Part shown: positions 28,836 through 36,680 of the stretch, one piece after another
Layout of the letters: each line of letters starts with the position of its first letter
Position numbering within the stretch: position 1 is the first letter of the stretch
Assembly: GCF_900044055.2 (NCBI RefSeq)
Contig: NZ_FCOX02000009.1
Location: 1-64,000, forward strand
Direction: 5' to 3'
From: Caballeronia calidae
GTDB taxonomy: Bacteria > Pseudomonadota > Gammaproteobacteria > Burkholderiales > Burkholderiaceae
Length of the DNA stretch: 64,000 nt
Translations under genes and position numbers: made by a program
The notes under the pieces: model-generated
The model's database searches: none
Told to the model about the DNA's origin: nothing
The model's input: only the letters and a program-made list of their open reading frames with translations

Positions 28836-30380
28836 TCAGAAGCGCGGCAGTTCGGGATGCGGCAACAGCCCGCCCCGGATATGCATCTTGCCGTACTCGG
28901 CGCAGCGCGCGCGCGTCGGGATGCCCTTGTCGGGGTTGAGCAGACCGGGCGGATCGAACGCGCGCTTCACGGCAAAGAATGCGTCGCGCTCTTCCGGCGA
29001 GAATTGCACGCACATCGAGTTGATTTTTTCGATGCCCACGCCATGTTCGCCCGTCACCGTGCCGCCCAGCTCGACGCAGCATTCCAGGATGTCGCAGCCG
29101 AACGCCTCCGCGCGATGCCATTCGTCGAGATCGTTGCCGTTGAAGAGAATCAGCGGATGCATGTTGCCGTCGCCGGCATGGAACACGTTGATACAGCGCA
29201 GCGCGTACTTCTTCTCCATCTCTTCGATGCGCGCGAGCAGCGGCCCGATCGAGCGCCGCGGCACGGTGCCGTCCATGCAGTAGTAATCGGGCGAGATGCG
29301 GCCCGCCGCCGGAAACGCATTCTTGCGGCCCGACCAGAACTTCAGCCGCTCGGCTTCGGAGCGCGAAATCTGGATGCGCGATGCGCCGTGCTCACGCAAG
29401 ACCGCCGTCATGCGGACGATTTCCTCGGCCACTTCGTCATGCGTGCCGTCGGATTCGCACAGCAGGATCGCGGCGGCGTCGAGGTCGTAGCCCGCCTTGA
29501 CGAATTCCTCGACGGCGCGCGTCGCGGGTTTGTCCATCATTTCGAGGCCGGCGGGGATGATGCCCGCCGCGATGATCGCCGCGACCGCGTTGCCGCCTTT
29601 CACGACATCGTCGAAGCTCGCCATGATCACTTGCGCCGTCTGCGGCTTCGGGATCAGCTTGACGGTGATCTCGGTGACGATCGCGAACATGCCTTCGCTG
29701 CCGATCAGCACCGCGAGGAGATCGAGACCGGGCGCGTCGGGGCCGAGCGAGCCGAACTCGACGACATCGCCGTCCATCGTCACCGCGCGCACGCGCAGGA
29801 CGTTGTGCACGGTGAGGCCGTATTTCAGGCAGTGCACGCCGCCGGAGTTTTCCGACACATTGCCGCCGATGGTGCACGCGATCTGCGACGACGGATCGGG
29901 CGCGTAGTAGAGGCCGTAAGGCGCGGCCGCTTCCGAAATGGAGATGTTGCGTACGCCGGGCTGCACGGTCGCGGTCCGCGCGTACGGATCGACTTCGATG
30001 ATCTTGCGAAAGCGCGCGAGCGACAGCACGATGCCGTGGCGAATCGGCATCGCACCGCCGGAGAGGCCGGTGCCCGCGCCGCGCGGCACGATCGGAATGG
30101 CGAGGCGCGCGCAGATCTGCACGACGCGCTGCACCTGCGCCTCGGTTTCCGGCAACGCGACCGCGAGCGGCAGACGGCGATACGCGGCGAGGCCGTCGCA
30201 CTCATAGGCGGCCGTATCTTCCTCGCGAAAGAGCAGGCAATGCGTCGGCAGCACGGCCATCAATGCCTGCACCACTTCACGCTGACGCGCGGCGAGTTGC
30301 TCTTCGCTCAGCTCGGGTGCCTCTTCGTGCGGCAGATTGGGCGACCGTTGCTCGGATTTGAGCTCGTCGGGTGCGTTCAT
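28836..30380 (-). CDS. glcD: Glycolate oxidase subunit GlcD (FAD-linked)
   Basis: The product is 514 residues, the catalytic flavoprotein subunit. The FAD-binding PCMH domain contains PIVPRGAGTGLSGGAMP, the block CTIGGNVSENSGGVHCLKYG and LIGSEGMFAIVTEITVKL. The C-terminal FAD-oxidase domain ends with VFHAGDGNMHPLILF and GTVTGEHGVGIEK. It is 67 bp downstream of a second, distinct FAD-linked oxidase gene. Confidence 0.95.
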   Translation of the reverse strand: MNAPDELKSEQRSPNLPHEEAPELSEEQLAARQREVVQALMAVLPTHCLLFREEDTAAYECDGLAAYRRLPLAVALPETEAQVQRVVQICARLAIPIVPRGAGTGLSGGAMPIRHGIVLSLARFRKIIEVDPYARTATVQPGVRNISISEAAAPYGLYYAPDPSSQIACTIGGNVSENSGGVHCLKYGLTVHNVLRVRAVTMDGDVVEFGSLGPDAPGLDLLAVLIGSEGMFAIVTEITVKLIPKPQTAQVIMASFDDVVKGGNAVAAIIAAGIIPAGLEMMDKPATRAVEEFVKAGYDLDAAAILLCESDGTHDEVAEEIVRMTAVLREHGASRIQISRSEAERLKFWSGRKNAFPAAGRISPDYYCMDGTVPRRSIGPLLARIEEMEKKYALRCINVFHAGDGNMHPLILFNGNDLDEWHRAEAFGCDILECCVELGGTVTGEHGVGIEKINSMCVQFSPEERDAFFAVKRAFDPPGLLNPDKGIPTRARCAEYGKMHIRGGLLPHPELPRF

Positions 30381-30447
30381 GTCTTCTCCTCTTGATGCCT
30401 GCGCTGTTCGTGGCGCCTGTTTCCTGCGTCCATCTTGCGCGACTTCG

Positions 30448-31866
30448 TCAGCCTTCGAAAGTGAAGATTTTCCCCGGGTTCATCAGGTTCTTCGGATCGA
30501 GCGCGTGCTTGATCGCGCGCATCGTGGCGACTGCGTCCTCGCCGTGCTCGTCGATCAGAAAACCCATCTTGTGCAGTCCGATGCCGTGCTCGCCGGTGCA
30601 GGTGCCGCCCATCTTCAGCGCGCGGCCGACGATGAGCCGGTTGATGCGCTCGGCTTCTTCCAGCTCTTCGGGCTTGGCCGGATCGAGGAGCATCGCGACA
30701 TGGAAGTTGCCGTCGCCGACGTGTCCGACGATCGGGCTCGGCAAGTACGAGCCTTGCAGATCCTTTTCCGTTTCCTCGACGCATTCGGCGAGGCGCGAGA
30801 TCGGCACGCAGACATCGGTCGTGACGGCGCGGCAGCCGGGCTTCAGTTGCAGCATCGCGAAGTAGGCCGAATGGCGCGCGTTCCAGAGGCGGCTGCGGTC
30901 TTCGGGGCGCGTCGCCCATTCGAAGTCCTCGCCCTTGTTCTCCGCGACGATGTCCTGCACGGTTTGCGCCTGTTCCTTGACGCCGGATTCGGTGCCGTGG
31001 AATTCGAAGAACAACATCGGCGATTCGCGCAGCGTCAGGTTCGAGTGACGGTTGATGGCGCGCACGGCGAGCTTGTCGACGAATTCGACGCGCGCGATCG
31101 GCACGCCCATCTGGATCGTTTCGATGACGGCGCGCACGGCGTCGCCCATCGACGGAAACGCACACACGGCCGCCGAGATCGCTTCGGGCTGCGGATAGAG
31201 CCGCACGGTGATTTCGGTGATGACGCCGAGCGTGCCTTCCGAGCCGACGAAGAGGCGCGTGAGGTCATAGCCCGCCGACGACTTGCGCGCGCGCGTGCCG
31301 GTCTTGATGACGCGGCCATCGGCGGTGACGACCGTGAGGCCGAGGACGTTTTCGCGCATCGTGCCGTAGCGCACGGCGTTGGTGCCGGAGGCGCGCGTCG
31401 CGGACATGCCGCCGATGCTGGCGTCCGCGCCGGGGTCGATCGGGAAGAAGAGGCCGGTGTCTTTCAGCGCTTCGTTGAGCTGCTTGCGGGAGATGCCGGG
31501 CTGCACCGTCACCGTGAGGTCTTCGGGGTTGATCGAGACGATCTGGTTCATCTCGGACAGGTCGATGGAGACGCCGCCTTGCACCGCGAGCAGGTGGCCT
31601 TCGAGCGACGAGCCGTTGCCGTAGGGGATGATCGGGACGTCGTGTTCGGCGCAGAGCTTGACGATCGTCTGGACTTCCTCGGTGCTGCGCGCGAAGACGA
31701 CGGCGTCGGGAAGCTGCGGGTCGAACGGGGACTCGTCGCGGCCGTGGTGTTCGCGAACCGCCTGCGATGCCGTCGCGCGGTCGCCGAATGCTTTTTTCAG
31801 CGCTTCGAAAAGGGACGCGGGGAAGGGGCGTTTTTGGAGCGCCTGGTGTTCGGTGGGGTGGTTCAC
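30448..31866 (-). CDS. FAD-binding oxidase, D-lactate dehydrogenase (cytochrome) type
   Basis: The product is 472 residues from a GTG at 31866, chosen because GGAGA precedes it by eight bases and the alignable region begins soon after; the open frame extends further upstream without similarity. The PCMH FAD domain (PYGNGSSLEGHLLAVQGG; SIGGMSATRASGTNAVRYG; LFVGSEGTLGVITEITVRLY) and the C-terminal cap (HVGDGNFHVAMLLDP; TGEHGIGLHKMGFL) match respiratory D-lactate dehydrogenases. It is a paralogue of glcD directly upstream of glcDEF. Substrate (D-lactate or another D-2-hydroxyacid) is not settled by sequence. Confidence 0.87.
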   Translation of the reverse strand: MNHPTEHQALQKRPFPASLFEALKKAFGDRATASQAVREHHGRDESPFDPQLPDAVVFARSTEEVQTIVKLCAEHDVPIIPYGNGSSLEGHLLAVQGGVSIDLSEMNQIVSINPEDLTVTVQPGISRKQLNEALKDTGLFFPIDPGADASIGGMSATRASGTNAVRYGTMRENVLGLTVVTADGRVIKTGTRARKSSAGYDLTRLFVGSEGTLGVITEITVRLYPQPEAISAAVCAFPSMGDAVRAVIETIQMGVPIARVEFVDKLAVRAINRHSNLTLRESPMLFFEFHGTESGVKEQAQTVQDIVAENKGEDFEWATRPEDRSRLWNARHSAYFAMLQLKPGCRAVTTDVCVPISRLAECVEETEKDLQGSYLPSPIVGHVGDGNFHVAMLLDPAKPEELEEAERINRLIVGRALKMGGTCTGEHGIGLHKMGFLIDEHGEDAVATMRAIKHALDPKNLMNPGKIFTFEG

Positions 31867-32069
31867 GTGCTTGTCTCCGGGCCGTGCGGCTTTGTGTTGT
31901 TGGCTTTCGCGTTTGGTATGGGTGTTGCGGGTTTTGCTTACGGTTTCGCTCGTTCTGGCGATCGTTCTGCCGATTTGCGATGCGTGTGAAATCCGTACGG
32001 TGTTCATCTCATTTTACGCCGTCAGGGCGATGGCAGGCGGGGCCTGGGTTTGAGGCCAGTCGGCGTGCC

Positions 32070-32075
32070 TATAAT
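32070..32075 (+). promoter_or_regulatory. Perfect -10 element of the pduO promoter
   Basis: TATAAT lies 36 bp before the start codon. The best upstream hexamer is GTTTGA (32048-32053) at 16 bp, which is weak. Confidence 0.45.
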
Positions 32076-32111
32076 GGGGCGGACTATGGTTGGTATATCA
32101 GGGAGTCAGCG

Positions 32112-32675
32112 ATGGGAAACCGCTTGAGCAAAATCGCCACGCGTACGGGGGATGATGGGACGACCGGGCTTGGTGATGGCAGTCGTGTATCGAAGGACGA
32201 TGCGCGGATCGCCGCGATCGGGGATGTGGATGAGTTGAATTCGTGTATCGGCGTTTTGCTTTGTGAACCGATGCCTTCTGATGTTCGCGATGCGTTGACG
32301 CAGATTCAGAATGATTTGTTTGATCTTGGTGGGGAGTTGTCGATTCCGGGGCATTCGATGATTCAGAATTCTCATCTCGCGCAATTGGATGCGTGGCTGG
32401 AAGAGTACAACGCGACGCTTCCGCCGCTTAAAGAGTTTATTTTGCCGGGTGGGTCGAGGGCGGCGGCGTTGGCGCATGTGGCAAGGACGGTTTGTCGACG
32501 GGCGGAGAGGGCGATTGTGGCGTTGGGGCGTGTTCAAACTGCTGGAGTTAATGAGGCGCCGCGCAGGTATGTGAATCGGTTGTCGGATTTGATGTTTGTG
32601 CTTGCGCGTGTGTTAAATCGCGCCGACGGCGGCAAGGATATGTTGTGGGAGAGCCGGCGAGGTTCTAATGGCTAA
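32112..32675 (+). CDS. pduO: Cob(I)alamin adenosyltransferase, PduO type
   Basis: The product is 187 residues. It transfers the adenosyl group of ATP to cob(I)alamin to make coenzyme B12. The N-terminal ATP-binding segment is TRTGDDGTTGLGDGSRVSKDDARI. VDELNSCIG and the late helix RTVCRRAERAIVALG and RYVNRLSDLMFVLAR are characteristic. The ATG at 32112 is preceded by GGGAG. Codon use is unlike most of the window: third positions favour T and G (GAT, AAT, TTT, TTG), and the coding strand is rich in G over C. Confidence 0.94.
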   Translation: MGNRLSKIATRTGDDGTTGLGDGSRVSKDDARIAAIGDVDELNSCIGVLLCEPMPSDVRDALTQIQNDLFDLGGELSIPGHSMIQNSHLAQLDAWLEEYNATLPPLKEFILPGGSRAAALAHVARTVCRRAERAIVALGRVQTAGVNEAPRRYVNRLSDLMFVLARVLNRADGGKDMLWESRRGSNG

Positions 32676-32711
32676 CGATTCGATTCCGTTCTCTTAAGGC
32701 ACTCGGTCCAC

Positions 32712-33119
32712 GTGATAACAGACATCCCCACACAGCACGACTTTGAGGTCGTTGGAATGCAATTGCTCAATGTCGCGTGGGACACTGCAGCGACGCTGGT
32801 CTGCGACCTAAATTTGCTTGATTACAGAGGGGCAGAGGAAGATCAGCAGAATATCGCCTATTGGAGATCTGCACGGATCCAGTTGAATACTGGACTTGCC
32901 ATCGCGCAGCAAGGCAGTGAATTCTTGCTTAAGGCTCGGATCGCGCGAGAAGATCCTTATATGCTGCTTGGCGACGAAGGGAGGGAGTGGTCAAAAAAAC
33001 TGAATTCAAAACCAAAATCATTTCTCGAATTCAGGACCGTCGATGCGCAAGATCTTGTGAGAATCCATGATTCCGTTTGTAGGTTGATAGCCGTTTATCG
33101 ATGCTCGCATCGGATTTAA
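32712..33119 (+). CDS. Hypothetical protein, probable N-terminal part of a split gene
   Basis: The product is 135 residues from a GTG (an in-frame ATG lies at 32757). It is helical and soluble, with no membrane segment. The pattern (QLLNVAWDTAATLVCDL; GTALAIAQQGSEFLLKARI-like; KSFLEFRTVDAQDLVRIHDSVC) reminds me of HEPN-type all-helical domains joined to C-terminal zinc ribbons, but no RX4-6H active motif is visible. The end (VYRCSHRI) looks out of frame. The next frame starts 19 bp before this stop and reads like a continuation. The GC content is about 48 %, far below the flanks, which suggests acquisition. Function unknown. Confidence 0.55.
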   Translation: MITDIPTQHDFEVVGMQLLNVAWDTAATLVCDLNLLDYRGAEEDQQNIAYWRSARIQLNTGLAIAQQGSEFLLKARIAREDPYMLLGDEGREWSKKLNSKPKSFLEFRTVDAQDLVRIHDSVCRLIAVYRCSHRI

Positions 33120-33559
33120 TTCGTATAGTGCTGTTCATCAACAGCTATCTGGGGAAAGATAAGAATTGGGTGAAAGCTCGATACAGCTATCTTTGTTCGA
33201 CTCCAGTTTCTATTATTGATCCAGAAACTTACGCTGATCACAGATTGATTGGCGAATTCGGCGCCGTTCGAGATTTGCCGACACCAACCGAAATGAAAGT
33301 GTATTTCGGGTTTGATAAAAAGCGTCGAAACTTCATGTGCCCGCGCTGTGTGTTTGGTGGGGTGTACGGTTATGACGACCGCGAGCCGAAAACCGCAATG
33401 CTTGAGCCGAACAAACATGACCCGGACGCGGTATGGTGCTTTGTCTGCGGGGAGATTCAACCCGTGGAACGTGTTCTCTGCACTTCTGCCGAGTGCAAAG
33501 GAAACGTTATTTCATTCGAATGGGGGCGCTGCCTCAACTGCGGTGCGGAAACGCCCTGA
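33101..33559 (+). CDS. Hypothetical zinc-ribbon protein, probable C-terminal part of a split gene
   Basis: The product is 152 residues. A helical N-terminal half (ASDLIRIVLFINSYLGKDKN) is followed by four cysteine pairs: CPRC, CFVC, CTSAEC and CLNC (about residues 80-148), enough for two zinc ribbons. It overlaps the previous frame by 19 bp. No Shine-Dalgarno precedes its ATG, and an in-frame stop lies just upstream (33080). It is therefore best read as the 3' part of one gene broken by a frameshift, perhaps with loss of some internal sequence. Low GC, no recognised family. Confidence 0.55.
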   Translation: MLASDLIRIVLFINSYLGKDKNWVKARYSYLCSTPVSIIDPETYADHRLIGEFGAVRDLPTPTEMKVYFGFDKKRRNFMCPRCVFGGVYGYDDREPKTAMLEPNKHDPDAVWCFVCGEIQPVERVLCTSAECKGNVISFEWGRCLNCGAETP

Positions 33560-33627
33560 ACAACTCCAGATTCCTTCGAGATAGAAGTCAAACACATGCC
33601 TTCGTCGTCATTTCGGACGGAAGTTGA

Positions 33628-33659
33628 AAGCGGTCGCAAGCACTGTGCGACCGCTTGTT
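33628..33659. terminator. Stem-loop between the zinc-ribbon gene and aroG
   Basis: A perfect 11-bp stem (AAGCGGTCGCA / TGCGACCGCTT, loop AGCACTG) lies between convergent genes and ends four bases before the aroG stop. The T run is poor on the plus side (GTTC). Confidence 0.6.
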
Positions 33660-33662
33660 CAA

Positions 33663-34736
33663 TTAGTTCCCTCCGCCTCGCACCACTCGGCGCTGTTTGA
33701 CGGATTCCGCCAATCCCTCAAGCACTTTCACGCTTTCATCCCAACCGATGCACGCGTCCGTAATGCTTTGGCCGTAGGTCAATTCGCATCCTTCCTTCAA
33801 ATCCTGCCGCCCGGCGACAAGATGCGACTCCACCATCACGCCGACGATTCGTTCATCGCCAGCAGCAAGCTGTTTGCCGATATCCTCACAAACCGGAATC
33901 TGATTCTCATGCTTCTTCGAGCTATTCGCATGGCTCGCATCGATCATCAGTCGCGCGGCAAGGCCAGCCTTCCCGATATCGCTACAAGCAGCATTAACTG
34001 AATCAGCATCGTAATTAGGCGTCTTCCCACCGCGCAGAATGATGTGGCAATCCTCATTACCCGCGGTCGAAACGATCGCCGAATGCCCACCCTTAGTAAC
34101 AGAGAGGAAATGATGCGGTTGCGATGCCGCCTTGATCGCATCGACAGCAATCTTCACGTTGCCGTCAGTGCCGTTCTTGAACCCGACGGGACAAGACAGC
34201 CCGGAAGCCAACTCCCGATGCACTTGCGACTCAGTAGTCCGCGCCCCAATCGCCCCCCACGAAATCAGATCCGCGATGTACTGCGGGCTGATCATATCGA
34301 GGTACTCGGTGCCCGCAGGCAAACCAAGCTCATTGATATGCATGAGCAGTTCCCGCGCGGCTCTCAACCCATCATTGATCTTGAAGCTGTTATCCATATA
34401 CGGATCATTGATGAGCCCCTTCCACCCGACCGTCGTCCGCGGTTTTTCGAAGTACACGCGCATCACGATCTCCAACTCACCGGCGAATCGACGACGCTGC
34501 TCGATCAACCGCCCCGCATACTCCATCGCGGCCTTGGGATCATGAATCGAGCAAGGCCCGATGATGACGATCAGCCGGTCATCCATCCCATGAAGAATGC
34601 GATGCATCGACTGTCGCGCATTGAAGATCAGCTCGGAAACAGGCTCGGCGCAAGGAAACTCGCGGATCAGATGCGCGGGCGGGGTCAGCTCTTTCAGCTC
34701 ACGGATACGGACGTCATCGGTATTGTGCGGGGGCAT
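33663..34736 (-). CDS. aroG: 3-deoxy-7-phosphoheptulonate (DAHP) synthase, class I
   Basis: The product is 357 residues. It condenses phosphoenolpyruvate and erythrose-4-phosphate, the entry step of the shikimate pathway. Signatures of the AroFGH family are IIGPCSIHDPKAAMEYAGRL, RVYFEKPRTTVGWKGLINDP and GARTTESQVHRELASGLSCP, with metal and substrate residues in DASHANSSKKHENQ. Which amino acid feeds back on it cannot be read safely. AGGAG lies seven bases before the ATG. Expression is probably controlled by the leader-peptide attenuator immediately upstream (34781-34911). The coding strand is G/T-rich in third positions, like pduO. Confidence 0.96.
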   Translation of the reverse strand: MPPHNTDDVRIRELKELTPPAHLIREFPCAEPVSELIFNARQSMHRILHGMDDRLIVIIGPCSIHDPKAAMEYAGRLIEQRRRFAGELEIVMRVYFEKPRTTVGWKGLINDPYMDNSFKINDGLRAARELLMHINELGLPAGTEYLDMISPQYIADLISWGAIGARTTESQVHRELASGLSCPVGFKNGTDGNVKIAVDAIKAASQPHHFLSVTKGGHSAIVSTAGNEDCHIILRGGKTPNYDADSVNAACSDIGKAGLAARLMIDASHANSSKKHENQIPVCEDIGKQLAAGDERIVGVMVESHLVAGRQDLKEGCELTYGQSITDACIGWDESVKVLEGLAESVKQRRVVRGGGN

Positions 34737-34780
34737 TTCTGTTCTCCTACAGCGGCGTGTGATTCGAACTAAAAAGGGCG

Positions 34781-34813
34781 AAAAAAAAACCGCCAGACTC
34801 GCTGGCGGTTTTT
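34781..34813 (-). terminator. Attenuator terminator in the aroG leader
   Basis: Read on the minus strand: AAAAACCGCCAG, loop CGAGT, CTGGCGGTTTTT, with a run of nine T residues. It ends 44 bp before the aroG ATG and 33 bp after the leader-peptide stop. Its 5' arm CCGCCAGCG (34808-34800) is perfectly complementary to CGCTGGCGG inside the leader reading frame (34868-34860), giving a 9-bp alternative, antiterminating pairing. Confidence 0.85.
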
Positions 34814-34845
34814 CGGGAATTCGGTCTGTTCAACCTGTGTACGAC

Positions 34846-34911
34846 TCACCCCTCTCGATCCGCCAGCGGCTTGAGATGCCAAAAGAAATAAAAATAAAAC
34901 TTGGCGGACAT
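34846..34911 (-). CDS. Aromatic-rich leader peptide of aroG
   Basis: A 21-codon frame reads MSAK-FYFYFFW-HLKPLADREG, with seven consecutive aromatic codons (codons 5-11: four Phe, two Tyr, one Trp). Codons 15-18 (CCG CTG GCG G) contain the sequence complementary to the terminator's 5' arm. A ribosome stalled on the aromatic codons would leave that stretch free to pair and open the terminator. One that reaches the stop would cover it. This is the pheL/trpL arrangement. No clear Shine-Dalgarno is seen before the ATG, which is the weakest point. Confidence 0.78.
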   Translation of the reverse strand: MSAKFYFYFFWHLKPLADREG

Positions 34912-34949
34912 GATGGATGGAACGTCGGTCGAAAAAGAGTGTGACTGCC

Positions 34950-34979
34950 TTTATAACCTCAAACGCGCGGCGCTGACAA
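34950..34979 (-). promoter_or_regulatory. Promoter of the aroG leader
   Basis: On the minus strand TTGTCA (34979-34974) and TATAAA (34955-34950) are 18 bp apart. Transcription would start about 30 bases before the leader-peptide ATG, just enough for a short 5' leader. Confidence 0.6.
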
Positions 34980-34997
34980 CCCGCCTCGCATCAAAAC

Positions 34998-35065
34998 GCG
35001 GACAATCCGCATCGAACGGCGCGGCAACGCCGCAATCAACCGCAATCGATGCGGAAAACCCGCAT
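34998..35065. repeat. Three short hairpins in a row downstream of tldD
   Basis: GCGGACAATCCGC (34998-35010), GCGGCAACGCCGC (35021-35033) and ATGCGG-N5-CCGCAT (35049-35065) are each perfect inverted repeats of 5-6 bp arms around 3-5 base loops. They fill the gap between the tldD stop and the aroG promoter. No T run follows, so they are not a standard terminator; RNA-stabilising or Rho-related roles are possible. Confidence 0.5.
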
Positions 35066-35071
35066 GAAAAA

Positions 35072-36538
35072 TCAAACCGTGCCGCCGACCGTCATCTTCT
35101 CGATGCGCAACGTCGGCTGCCCGACGCCCACCGGCACGCTCTGACCTTCCTTCCCGCACACGCCGACGCCGCTGTCCAGCGACATATCGTTGCCGATCAT
35201 CGTCACGTACTTGAGCGATTCCGGCCCGCTGCCGATCAGCGTCGCGCCCTTGACCGGATACGTGATCTTGCCGTTCTCGATCATGTACGCCTCGGACGCC
35301 GAGAACACGAACTTGCCGTTGGTGATATCGACCTGACCGCCGCCGAAATTCACCGCGTACAAGCCGTTCTTCACGGAAGCCAGAATCTCCTTCGGATCCT
35401 TGTCGCCATTGAGCATGTACGTGTTGGTCATGCGCGGCATCGGCAGAGCGGCGTACGATTCGCGGCGCGCGTTGCCCGTCACCGGCATCTTCATCAGGCG
35501 CGCGTTCAGCGAATCCTGGATGTAGCCCTTCAGGATGCCGTCCTCGATCAGCGTCGTGCACTGCGTCGGGTTGCCTTCGTCGTCGATGTTGAGCGAGCCG
35601 CGCCGATTCGGCAGCGTGCCGTCATCGACGACCGTGACGCCCTTCGCCGCCACCTGCTCGCCGATACGTCCCGCGAACGCCGACGATCCCTTGCGGTTGA
35701 AATCGCCCTCGAGCCCGTGTCCGACCGCCTCGTGCAGCAGCACGCCCGGCCAGCCCGGCCCGAGCACGACGGTCATCGCGCCGGCCGGAGCGGGGCGCGC
35801 TTCGAGATTGACGAGCGCGGCATGCACGGCGTCGTCGACGTACTTCTGCAGGATCGCATCGGTGAAATAGGCGTAGTCGTAGCGCCCGCCGCCGCCGCCC
35901 GTGCCGATCTCGCGCCGGCCGTTCTGCTCGGCGATCACCGTCACCGACACGCGCACGAGCGGACGCACATCCGCCGCGAGCGCGCCGTCGCTGCGCGCGA
36001 CGAGCACGACATCGTATTCACCGGCCATGCCGGCCATGACCTGCGTGATGCGCGGGTCTTTCGCGCGCGCCATCTGCTCGACGCGCTCCAGCAGCTTCAC
36101 CTTGGCCGTGGCATCGAGCGAATGGAGCGGATCGGCGGCGAGGTACAGATCGCGCCCCGATACGCCCGTCAGCGTGCTCGCCGGCTTGACCTTGTGCTTG
36201 CCGCCGCCCGCCTTGGCGATCGCGCGCGTGGCGATCGCGGCCTGGCGAATGGATTCGGGCGACAGGTCATCCGAATAGGCGAATGCCGTGCGCTCGCCGG
36301 ACACGGCGCGCACGCCGACGCCCTGATCGATGCTGAAGCTGCCCGATTTGACGATGCCTTCCTCCAGACTCCACGCCTCGCTGCGCGTGGACTGGAAATA
36401 GAGGTCGGCGTAATCGACGCGATGCGTGAAGATCTCCGCGAGCGTGCGCGTGATCAGCCCTTCGTCGAGGCCATACGGCGTGAGCAAAACGTCCTTCGCC
36501 GTGACCAGGTTGCGAATGCCGGGTTCGATGATGTTCAT
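35072..36538 (-). CDS. tldD: Metalloprotease TldD
   Basis: The product is 488 residues. TldD works with TldE (PmbA) as a zinc peptidase that trims unfolded peptides, for example in microcin maturation and CcdA antitoxin decay. The HExxxH zinc motif is in [19 protein letters not shown] (about residues 255-275). The N-terminus [19 protein letters not shown] is typical of the family. tldE is not in this window. It lies 142 bp downstream of the nitrilase-family gene in the same direction. Confidence 0.96.
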   Translation of the reverse strand: MNIIEPGIRNLVTAKDVLLTPYGLDEGLITRTLAEIFTHRVDYADLYFQSTRSEAWSLEEGIVKSGSFSIDQGVGVRAVSGERTAFAYSDDLSPESIRQAAIATRAIAKAGGGKHKVKPASTLTGVSGRDLYLAADPLHSLDATAKVKLLERVEQMARAKDPRITQVMAGMAGEYDVVLVARSDGALAADVRPLVRVSVTVIAEQNGRREIGTGGGGGRYDYAYFTDAILQKYVDDAVHAALVNLEARPAPAGAMTVVLGPGWPGVLLHEAVGHGLEGDFNRKGSSAFAGRIGEQVAAKGVTVVDDGTLPNRRGSLNIDDEGNPTQCTTLIEDGILKGYIQDSLNARLMKMPVTGNARRESYAALPMPRMTNTYMLNGDKDPKEILASVKNGLYAVNFGGGQVDITNGKFVFSASEAYMIENGKITYPVKGATLIGSGPESLKYVTMIGNDMSLDSGVGVCGKEGQSVPVGVGQPTLRIEKMTVGGTV

Positions 36539-36680
36539 TCGGTGCCTATTGCGTGTTCTGTGACGTGTTCGGTGATATTTCAGACAAATTTCAGACGATT
36601 CTAAGGTCTGTTTCAGTCCGATGATGTGCGGGGAGAAACCCGCGTCTTCAAATCGAGTGTTCCAGCCGATGAACGCGCGA

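Noticed and set aside
33639..33663. A classical terminator for aroG at 33628-33659
   Set aside because: The stem is strong, but on the minus strand it lies almost entirely after the aroG stop without a T run, so I list it only as a stem-loop between convergent genes.
32600..33700. A dif recombination site at the skew inversion
   Set aside because: No 28-bp sequence resembling a XerCD dif site was found by eye in or next to the islet, so a replication terminus is not claimed.
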